64,000 nucleotides of DNA, from NCBI RefSeq assembly GCF_027595985.1, contig NC_073306.1:192961000-193024999 (forward strand). The letters are read 5' to 3'. A program made the position numbers and the translations under genes. Positions 11,431-23,400 of this stretch are shown here, one piece after another (the first letter of the stretch is position 1; the number at the start of each line of letters is the position of its first letter). This DNA comes from Sorex araneus. Its lineage: Eukaryota > Chordata > Mammalia > Eulipotyphla > Soricidae. The notes beneath the pieces are model-generated. The model did no database searches and was not told the DNA's origin. It saw nothing but the letters and a program-made list of their open reading frames with translations.

Positions 11431-14400
11431 CTGAAGAAAAAGACGATGTATCATTCATTTAACAAAGGGGTATCAGAAATGTGAATAAATCAAATGTAAA
11501 TGTCCGATATATTGATATTTTAATTATGTAGAGCTAGAGTAGTTTATTTACCATTAGTATTAATATTATAGTACTCATTATTATTATCTCTGCTATACAA
11601 ATATAATAGGGATTATCTCTATTAGTGATAACCGTTCATTCAGTAGTTAGCATACATAAAGCTAAAGTTTTAGTTTTATTCTTGCACTATTTTTGGCTTT
11701 ACTCTATCTAAACATTTTTTGCCTGGGGGTGGGTGTATGTTTGGAGTTGGGGGCAGGTGATGCACCGCCCTAGAGTAAGCAGTGCTCAGAGATGATTCCT
11801 TCTAGTGCTCAGGGGTCCATATGTGTTGCCATGATTGAACCTATGTAGGTGGCAGGCAGGGCAAATCTTTTGCCCGTTGTATTATCTCTCTTGCCCCAGC
11901 TGTGCTTTATCTAAACAGAAGCATAGGCATCAAATTCACACATGAATGACGGCCTCTACATTCAATTAAATGTCACCTACTATCTAAAGCCTCATCTAAC
12001 TATTATGTAGAAACAATCTTTTGATTTTTTTACTCTGTGTTTTGGGGACACACCTGACAGTAAGCTCAGGGCTTACTCCTGACTCTATGTTCAGGAATGA
12101 CTCCTGGTGGTGCTCAAGGGACCATTCTATGTGGTGTTGGGGGTTGAACCAGAATCAGCCTCATACAACTCAACTATGTTAACCCCTATATTGTTGCTCC
12201 AATCCGAGAAACACTTTCTTGATTAGAATTTTTATCTCACCTGTTTCACTCACACCACTCGATAGCAATGCAATCTGAACGCTCAATACTGTGTGGCAAT
12301 ATGTTTTAGAGAAAGAGGTTATGTAAAACATACTCCAAACAAATGTCCAGCATTTAATACACAATAACTGATGTGGAAAATCTAGGTTATTAAAAAATAT
12401 CCTTAGCTCATTGCCCATGGACTCACAACCTTATTTAAATTCCTGTGTGCTACAATGGGGCTCATCTGGACCATATTAAAGAGAGCATCTACTACTGTTA
12501 CAGAACATATTCAAATAAACTAGAATTCATCGTTGTGTAATTGGGCCTTTTATAAATGTATATTTATTTATTTATTCCTCAAAAGTCATCCGATCTACTT
12601 TCCTTTTAGACCAATCACATTTTTCCTGCCTTGAGTTGAAGGGAACTTCGTGTTTCAGAAAATGACGCACAAGCCCTAGCCTTTTATGGTTTCTAGTTAG
12701 CTGCCTGCTCTATTATCAGACGACAAATTCACCGGGTCTTCATTTTATTTTCTTTTTTCTGCTGTGCAACCTGCTTCAGTGCCTACAGATCAATGGCGGT
12801 AGAGGGCAAACAACAATTTGAGAGCAAGAGGCATAAGGGTATTGGCCAGACAGGGGGATTGCCCCATAGCTGGAAGCCTGCTTCATGAGTGGAGGGGAGA
12901 AGGCAGATGGAATAGAGAAGGGATCACTAAGAAAATGATGGCTGGAGGAACCAGTTGGGATGGGAGATACATGCTGAAAGTAGATAATGGACCAAACATG
13001 ATGACTTCTCAGTGTCTGTGTTGCAAGCTATAAGGCCCTAAAGTAGAGAGAGAGTATGGGGAATATTGTCCGCCATAGAGGCAAGGGGAGGATAGGAAAG
13101 GAGGGGTATAGCCGGGATATTGGTGCTGGGGAATGTGCACTGGTGGAGGGATGGATGTTTGATCATTGTGAGATTGTAACCCAAACATGAAAGCTTGTAA
13201 CTATCTCACGGTGATTCAATAAAAATTTAAAAATTAAAAAAAAAAAAACTTGATGTAACCTTGCCATAAAAACTGGAAAGTAAATTAAAAAAAAGGGTAT
13301 TGGCCAGCCTTAAATGTGAATTTATTTTTAATGCTTGTTTTTCCCTCAGTAATTGTCATAATACCTTACAATTCACACAAAAAGAAAAGGAATAATGGGT
13401 AGTGAATGACACTGCAGTGGGCAGGGAGCTTGCCTTGCACATCGTCAACCTCGATTCAACTCCTGCATCCCTAGGATCTGCTGAGCTCAGCCAGATTGAT
13501 CCCTGAGTGCAGAGCCAGGAGTAAACCCTGAGCACTGCGCAGTGTGCACCCATCCAAAAAAAAAGGGATGAGTAGTGAATACTTATTATCATTACTTGAC
13601 AAACATCTACAGCAGACTACTAGAGGTATATTTGCATGCAATAGAACTAGATATTATGTTAAATTCACAAAATTATTCTTTCATCTGTTAAGAATTGTCA
13701 AGCTGTTTTGCCTAGTTTCAAATATTACTGGAAAATCTTTAAAATTTTTTTGTTCAGTTTTAGTTATTTATGTGGACCAAGCAATAATACAGGTGTTTAA
13801 GTGCTTGCTTGCTCAGTCACTGGTACTGCATATGGTTTCTCAACTCCAGGCACTTCCAGGAACAATCCTTGAGCACAGAGACAGGAGTAAGCCCTGAGCA
13901 CTTCCAGGAATGATCCCTGAGCACAGAGAGATGAATAAGCCCTGAGCACTGCCAGTGGTCACTCCAGAACCAAAACCAAACAAATAATAAACCAAATTTT
14001 CAAACTGGTAATCTTCAGTTTTAATCACTCTCCTTAAATGTTTAAATAAATGTTTTATATAGTTGATATAAATATTATTTAAGTAGTCTCTATTTATGAA
14101 TCATGAAGTTTTGATTATGGGTAAGTACATAAATATGTTCTCCTTCCTAGATCACTGTATCACTGTCATCCCATTGTTTATCAATTTACTTGAGTGGGCA
14201 CCAGTAATGTCTCTATTCTTCCCAGCCCTGAGATTTTAGCAGCCTCTCCTTACTCGTCTTTCCCAACGATTAGAGGCTCTTTCAGGGTCAGGGGAATGAG
14301 ACCTATTGTTACTGTTTTTGGCATTCGAATATGCCATGCGTAACTTGCCAGGCTCTGCCCATGTGGGTGGGATACTCTCGGTAGCTTGCCAGGCTCTTCG

Positions 14401-17400
14401 AGATATAAATGTGTGTATACATATATATACACACACGTATACATATATACATATGTATATATGCATGTGTCTGTATATATATTACTCTCTATGGAATATG
14501 GTGTGGTAATTTTGGAAAATGGGTAAGAAGTGTCTTATAATGTGTCTGGAAAGTGGCCTGGAGTATGGTGGCAGTTGGGTAGTGGAGGTCGGCTGCCAGG
14601 GCTGGGTCCCTATTCTTGGGGCAGGGAGGGTTCTCACCGTCCCCCCTCTTAGGCACCCTGAGTGAAAACAGCCTGGCTCAGAGTCCAAATTATGCTATGT
14701 CTTTCCTAGATAGCATAATCAATTCTATGTGAATCTATATCATTCGAATTCCAAAGTTCAAGGACTGGTGGGATGGCACTCTACTGACTATGGAGATATT
14801 CTCAATCCCATTTCACAGTCTCTTATTAGATCGCCAAATGTGATTAAAACTCTGGATTGGAACAGTTACTGTGTAGCTTCCGTTTGATTTCTAGTATTTG
14901 CCTCCAGTTGTTTAATCCAATCAGATTCCTAATTTGCAGCAGGTGATAATTTATCACATATATTTCTGGACAATAATAGGATACTATGAGGACTATTTGT
15001 TGTAGCTCACCCACTTTTTTTTATAACCCCCCCCTCCTTCACATGTTCTTTTCATAGAGTTACATGAAGTAATATGTGTCTATGTCATGTGTTTTCCTTT
15101 TGTTTGTTTTTGGGTCAGTTCTTACCTCACAGGCATCATGTTTTCCTGACAGGAAACCAGCACATAGCATTCCTGATGACACAGCGCCACCATATACGTT
15201 ACCCTGATTACATTCATCATTACTTATGATCTCTATTTCAACCTCTCGCAAAGTATTGGGGAAGGGACCTAAAGAAGAAAAGTAAATAGATGAAGAACTT
15301 TCACCTTGTTAGAGAAGATTGTTTGTTGTATTTTCCAAAAAATGAATCAGAAGAAAAATGTGTCTTGGTTGTAGGACTCTGGACTTGAGAATATGCCATA
15401 GTTCAAACTATATTTATTATTACAATCTTGTGTGTCGGCACATATACGCTCATACCTTATTTCTAATCCATATTTATTTTTTGCAACAATCACCAATGAT
15501 AACTAAGAATATTTGGAGGGGGCAGGTGCTGGGGAAATAACTCAAAGGCCTGTAGCACGTTTGTTGTGGAGGCACCAAGTTTAAAACCAGCAACTCATAA
15601 TTCCTTTTTTTTAAAAATTTTGGGTCACACCCGGAATGCACAGGGGTTATTCCTGACTTTACTCCTGGTGGTGCTCAGGGGACCATATGGGAATCGAACC
15701 CAGGTCAGCCGAGTGCAAGGCAAATGCCCTACCTGCTGTACTATTGCTCCAGCCCAACTCATGATTCCTTGAGCACTGCTAGGTCACTCCACACTGCCAC
15801 ACTGAGCAGGTTCCACTTTACTGGGACTCTACTCTGAGCCATCAATCCCGCAGAGTTGGGTTAAGTATAACGGGACTGGCTCCCACGTACCCTAAAGTCT
15901 GCTTAAGGAGCATCCGCCATGTTCATTTTTTTCACATGATAAGACAAAAGATCACATTTATGAGTGCTGCCATGATTACATAGCAAAATGGAAGATTTTT
16001 AAATGACCAATGCTACAATCTTGATAACTGTATTCGTCCTTCATATAAATGTGGATGCCTTATTTATAACAAATCCAAAGACAATTTAGAGAATACAGAT
16101 GGCAACACTATTAATCTGAGCAACAAGTTAGGGTAATTTAGCGATCAAGGGCCCTGGTCTTGGATGAGGAGGTGCTTTTCAACACTTCCACAATTTATGT
16201 TATGAGGTGTTAATTTTCCTAAGTGTCATTGTACTTCCCTGTCAATAAAAGAAAAATTTCATCTCAACATGCTTTATTTGAGGATTAAAAGTAAGAAATA
16301 TAAGTAGCTATGATAGAGTCTCAACTCAGATTCAGTTTTTAGTTCAAAGGAAACAATATAGTAAATGGTAGAACTTAGGGTTAGATGTTTAAAACCTCCA
16401 TGGTCTAAGATCTGCTTATTACTGAGTTTCTAGGGACTGCCATGATAAAGGAATCTACATCTTAAAAAATCTTAAAATTAGCAAATTTATTTACCTACAA
16501 TTGGATAACTTGCTAAAAATAAATCCAACTTCTCAATAGTCATTAAAAAACATGTTCTAGGACCAGAGATATAGTAGAGGGGTAACTCTGTGAAAGGCAT
16601 TTGCCCACCCATACAGCCCACCTCAGATTGATCCCCAGCACTACATATAGTCACTGAAACCAGGAGTGATCCCTGGGATCAGAAGTAATCCCTGAACACT
16701 GCTGGCTATGACTCCAAACAAAAAATATATATATGTTTATATAAAGACTACTGTTTAATGATTTATTTATATTAGTCACAATTTTTAATGGTTAGAGGAT
16801 CGTTATATGACTGTGTTATCTTCTCTCATCTCTGAATAAACTCAGTAAGTCTTTTAATAATAAAGACAATAATGCCATCTTAAAATATGTTTCTCTGATA
16901 AAATGACTACTTGAATTAGAGAGGCATAAGGAGAAGTATATACTGAGGGCTGGAGCAGACACAGACTTTCTTTTTCTTAAAAGCAGGAGTTAAAGTTCTT
17001 ATTGAAAAATAGTTCTCCCTGTAACAGAGAAAAATCCATTTTTTTTATTGAGGATTAGAAGTTGACACCAATATGGAGCACTTATTGAAAGGGATGACTT
17101 TCATGCCTTTATAAGTTTAAGTAAAACTGTCATGTCAAAAGTTATATGACTTCTGTAAATATTAACTGATAAAGACTCAGTAGTTGTACTTGGAACAAAT
17201 ATATAAATAAGGCTAGAAACCTATAATATAAACCTGGAACAAGATTCAGAAGTCCAAATGTATATGACTTATCTTAAACACTCTCCCATAGGTAAACGAA
17301 TCAGATGAATTTATTTAATATTTTGCATAAGGAAGTTCTTTTAAATTGTCTGCTAAAGGCTGTATCTGTTTGAAAACAAGGAAATAGATTGTATTGAACG

Positions 17401-20400
17401 ATGACAAACCATGGACCTTGCTGGATGAGCTCATTCATCTACGGTATACAGAGAAACAAAACAAGGAAATAGACAGTATTGGACAATGGCAAATGCTTGC
17501 CTTTGATTACAACCTCATATTACCAAACAGTTGGGGGAGGGAGAGGTTAAACGAAGCTGCACTACATAGGTCAGAGATGGAGGGTTTGTAGCAATTTGGT
17601 GAGGGGGGAAATGCAGTAATATTGTATATCAGTGTCCATTAAGGTAAAGATTATTGCAAACATGTAACCTAAACTATGGTAAAAATTACTTACTAACGAA
17701 AGTTGCAGAAATGAAATCATAACAAAAGCCTAATATTACCAAGCAGGGGCTGAAGGGTAAGGGGGAAAAAGATGTGGACTGGAAGTAACATAGGGACGAT
17801 GGTGAGGTATAGTAACTGGACAAGTCATAGGTGTTAACACTACTGCAACTCTGCTACCTAAACTACCAGGAATTATTAAAACAGAGAAATTTGAGGGGGA
17901 AAAAAAGTTAAAACAGACTAGAATTGTTTAGTTTAATGACACATTACAGAAGTTAATCATCATTGTTGCTCATAAATAATATTGTTAATTAGCATAATAT
18001 CTATATTTGAAAAAATAATAAAACTACGTGAGAAAATATTCTTTAATACTTAAAAATTAATTTATAGCTAGTTTTTGAAATATCCCATAAAAAACAAAAA
18101 TTATAAACATGGTATAATAGTAACAATAATGATGTCAATATGTGTTTATTTTTTGTTTTTCTTTTCCTTTTGGGTCATACCCAGTGATGCTCAGGGGGTA
18201 CTCTTAGCTCTGCACCCAGGAGTTACTCCTGGAGGTGAGGTGCTTGGGGTACCATATGGAATGCTGGGGATTGAACCTGGGTCGGCAGCGTGCAAGGCAA
18301 ACGCCCTACCCACTATACTATTGCTCCAGCTCCAAGTCAATATGTTTTTTTTTTTTGAGTGTACATCTGACAGTATTCAGGGCTTCTCCTGTCTTTGTGC
18401 TCAGGGATCACTCCTTGCAAGGCTTGGGGTACCATTTGTGGTACTGGGAATGGAAACTGGGTCAGCTGTGTGCAAGGCAAGCACTCTAACGACTGCACTA
18501 TCTCTCCAGCCCTCTTTTGGTCGTATTTGAGGACACATCTTTCATTTATTTGAGATCCTCATTTGCCATCTATTTTCTATTTATTCAAATTTTGCTTAGA
18601 CATTCTAGCAGAGATACTCACCATTTGCTTTTAATGCTCCCCATCCCGTGACAAACACCTCACTTTTGGGCCTGGCTTCAAAAGTGGCATCCGGGAGACA
18701 GACTTTGCGGACGTCTTTGGAAAAGGTAACGGGGGTGGAGAGCCTCACCACGGCAATGTCGTCGTCGTGCTTGTGGGCGGCGTAGTTTTCATGGACAACA
18801 ATTGACTGCACGTTTCGTCTCATCAGGGCAGGGCTCAGTCTTGTTCCAAAACTAGCTGTCCAGAGCTTTGGGTTTTTGTACCTGGTCAGAAATTTAAAAG
18901 ATCACAATTGGCTAATTTCTAATCTGAAACGTGGCAGGATTCTGGATGAGCAGGGACTTGAAGGCGAGTAGAGGCAGGGTGAATGGATTAAGGTGATGGT
19001 GATGACAGTCCTAGTCACAGACTTATTTGAGGTCTCTCTCTTAGCAGTGCTTTGTTTTTTCACCTAAAGCAAATATATTCCTATATTAAAGTATCTTACA
19101 TCATCCTCATAGAGGGGGATCTTTCTTACAAAGAAAATACTATACTCTTGCAATTTTAATTTGAGAAGTGACACAGATTATTCGAAAATATAAGAAAAAT
19201 TTAGACATGCATATCTATCTATATATATAGATAGATATGCATGTCTATCTATATATATAGATAGATATATATCTATATATAGATATATATCTATCTATCT
19301 ATATATATAGAATATATATGTGCACAACGTGCACATATATATTCATATATCTTAACAGACCTATAAATATTTGTCTAGCTGTGGAAAGAATAATGGGAGG
19401 GAGGATAAGAGGAAGATATGAAGTTGGAGCTATATCTTAAATTATTTTTCTCATCTTAGTGAACTTCACATAGGAAATATTACCATTTCATATGACTTTC
19501 ACTAAAATTATCATAACTATTATCTCCAATGTTGCATATGTCAAATCTTTAAAGTACAAGTAATAAAGGCATAGTACCAAAAACATATAAAATATGCACA
19601 AAATGTATAAAAGAAAATATTTTAAATGAAATAAAATTGAGATTTCCAAAGAATATACTTTCACTTGAACTTCAAGATCCTCTCCTAGCGATTTGTCCTA
19701 TTCTTTCCTTAGTAATTGTTTCTCCTAATTTTATTAGATAATCATGAGTACCTGTGGAAGCTGTAAGATAATTAATGTAAAGGGAACAAATTATCGAGAG
19801 TGAAGGAGGAAGAAAAAGAGGTAAAATTGTGATACTATTGGTGAAGACTGTGGACTTACGTGTCAAAACAGTGAGCCGCAGTGAGGAGCCATTCGTCACC
19901 GATCAAAGATGCGCCACAGAAGTGAATGCCGTCCATCTGCAGGCTGGCTTGCCATGGCCAGTCAGTTTTCCTTGCAATTCTACCATCCGCAATTCTATCC
20001 ATGGATGGAAGCTCCTTCCCTAGACCACAGCCTGTCAGATGGGAATAAGATGGTTATTACCAGTGCTATAAGAAGTGTTGGGTCTGGAGCAATAGCACAG
20101 CAGGTAGGGCGTTTGCGTTGCAGATTCGATTCCTTTGTTCTTCTTGGAAAGCCTGGCAAGCTACCGAGAGTATCTTGACCGCCTGGCAGAGCCTGGCAAG
20201 CTACCCATGGCATATTCAGTATGCCAAAACAGTAACAAGTCTCAAAATGGTGCCCGCTGGAGCAAATTGATGAGCAACGGGATGACAGTGATGACAGCGA
20301 TATATTGAAACAGTGATAAGAAGTGTTAGAATGTTTAGTACATAAAGATGGAACATCATGGGTTTGTCTATATAAAAAATCATGGGTTTGTCTATATAAA

Positions 20401-23400
20401 AAATCAATTGAATTTATACATCAGAACAATGATTATTCACACCAAAAATTATAATAATTTAGCGCTTTTATTGATATACTTAAATTTCACTTTAAACTTT
20501 GATTTTAAAGATATTATTTTTGGTCATATTCTATCTGAAGGTTTTCATTAATGGTGAACTGCTCACCTGTGTTATATAAATGATAAAGTTTTTATATTAA
20601 TGATAACATATATTATTTTAATAATATTTTGATTTTAATAAAGTGAACCAAATCAAAAAGAATCAAATAAAATGAAAGAATTGCTTAGATAATTCATTAG
20701 TAAAACTTTTTATGAGGAAGAATTAGTACAATTATAAAAAAATTCCCAATTGTTAGCTATAATTTTTTCTTTTGGATGGTGTTAAGTCATGTACTTATTC
20801 AAAGATACCATACTATTGGGCAATAGTAAAGATAGATATAGAAATGCTCTAAACTTGTTTTGATTTCTTGATTTACAAATATTTTGATGATATTTTTAAC
20901 TTACTCCTGTTCAAAATGTGTTCTGCGTGTTCTTCATTCACATCTGGAAAAAATAATTGTTTGTTAATGAAAATTTATAGTATAAAATTCTGTAGAGTAT
21001 AACAGGTTCAGGGTAATTTGAAATAATGAGGAAGATTTTTACTTAAGGACAATAAAATAAAATCCTAGAAAGAAAATGAGAAAGTTAGACTAAATGAACT
21101 GACTATTTATAAACTCTCGGAAAATTCTGTTTTATGATATAAAATCTTATAGAAAAAAATTTATGTAGAAGGAATATCAATAAAGTAGATATTGTTTACC
21201 ACTGAAGAGAATTGCATCAAATTACTTAATTATGCCACATCAAACAGTTAAATGATAGGTAAAACAGAGTATATAAGGCTACCTATACGTTTAACTATTT
21301 TATATATTTGGACACTTTATGTTTGTGCTTTTGTTTTATGATAAGATCCTCAAAGACAAAAAACTTCATAGATTCCTATGGCATCCCACATGTGTTACTG
21401 ATGCAATCAAAATGTATTGGTGTACTAAAAAAATAACAAAATATATTAATGAATTGGAGAATTGTTCTGCAAATGATTCTCAAAATTATATGAACAAGTT
21501 CTTATGCTCCCTAGTATAATAAGTAATTCATACCCATTATTTTGTTGAGATTAAAGCTAATAAATATATTATACCAATATCTACAGGTGATATAGGGTTT
21601 AGGTGAGCCTGAAATTATTGAGGGCACATTTTAAATAGGAAAATTGAATTTATCTATAGGAAAACAACCTTAGTTAATAAATAACTTAAACTTAGATTTT
21701 GCCAATAATAGAGGTGTCTCTAGCTATAGAATTAGTTCTCATATCCTATCTGATGACGTGGTCCTTTATTATGTCTTTGGTGTCATACTTAACTACTCTT
21801 GGTCTTAACTTCTCCTGAGTATCAATGTTGGCCTTCTTATTAACACTGATGGTGTGTTCGTTCCTTTGCTCTAGTTGCCCTCTCTACCAGGAACATTATT
21901 CATTTCTTTTTCTTTTCAATGTAACTTTTATTTTTTTCATTTTTATTCATGAATCACCATGAGGTAGTTACAAAATTATGAACTTTCATGTTTGCATTTT
22001 GTTTATATCCCTCCACCAATGCCCATTCTCCTCCACCAAATTTCCCAGTATCCCTCCCACCCTCCCACCCCATCTCCCCCACCCCACCCCACCTCTGTGG
22101 CAGGGCATTCCCTTTTGTTCTCTCTATCCTTTTGGGTGTTATGGTTTGCAATAGAGTCACTGAGTGGCATCATGTTTGGTCTATAGTCTATTTTTAGCAT
22201 GCATCTCCTATCTCGTGCAGGTCCTCAAATCACACTTTACCTGGTGTTCTGTTCTCTATCTGAGCTGCCCTTTTCCAGCATGTGAGGCCAGCTTCCAAGC
22301 CTTGGAGCCAACCTCCTGGTACTTATCTCTACTATTCTTGGGTGTTAGTCTCCTATTCGAACATTCGAACATTCATTTCTTGAACTTTATGTGGTTGGTT
22401 TCTTATTGTCACTCATATTTCAGATTAAAAATTCTCTCTTTCCATAACAACAAAATGTGAAGTAACTTTCTATTCTTTATTCTCTTTCATTTTACTTTAT
22501 TGGCTACTTATTTTTATAACCAGGTCACTATCTTTCTTAGCTTAATTGGAATGTTAACTCTAGGAAGACAAAAGATTTAGTTCCTGAAACAAACATATTC
22601 ACATATTTTTTTTTTTTGCTGGGAGAAGATTCACACTTGATGGAGTTCAGGGTTTGCTACTAGCTCTGTGCTCAGAGATAATTCCTGGCAGTGCTCAGAG
22701 ACCATATACAGTGCAAGGGTTGGAACCAGGGCCTGCTGTATGCAAGGCAATTTAACTTCTGTACTAATAAATAAGAATCTTTATTATATTCCTAATAAAT
22801 ATTTGCTGAGTAAATAAGTGAATAATAATGATAACTAATGATTTGCCAAATTCATACCTGAGGATTTTGATAAATATTTTGCAATACCAATCTTTGATAC
22901 CTTTACAACAAGTTAATAGGGAAGGTCTACAAGCTTATTTAACTTGAAGCAACAGACAAAAACAAAAAATCTGTCCCTTAGTCATCAAACCCAAGGTCAG
23001 TTACAATTTAGTGCCATTCGCTGTTAAGTGGGAAAGGAATAAAATTATGATTAGTTTACACCTACATTTAACATAGGCATGTTGATTATTTCTGCATATG
23101 CATAAATGATTTTTTTAATTTTGAGGAATAAATATTTTTAAAGTACTTAAAATATATAAGTATATATAAAAAAATTTAAAATACTTTTAAAGTTCCAAGT
23201 GTGCATAATTACATATTATGTCTGTGTATGTAGGATAATATGGGTTTTTTCCTTTTAGCCTTGCCTTAGGGAACATAGTTTACCTTACAGCAATGTCCTT
23301 TCTGTATGGACACAGGAAGAGATATAAAGTTTGGTTCTTCTTGAGGACATCTCACAATACATTCCAGACCACAGTCCTCAGGCCTGGTTAATCTTCCTAA

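Noticed and set aside
11245-11484. 79-codon plus-strand open frame
   Set aside because: Antisense shadow of TMPRSS11G exon 10; the minus strand encodes the catalytic Ser.
19829-20178. Plus-strand open frames of 64 and 89 codons
   Set aside because: Antisense to exon 7 and running into a SINE-B.
20355-20402. Direct repeats as a possible CRISPR array
   Set aside because: Only two abutting 24-bp units without spacers, in a mammalian intron.
22003-22200. Proline- and glycine-rich open frames on both strands
   Set aside because: They fall in the CCCACC-rich part of an L1 3' UTR.
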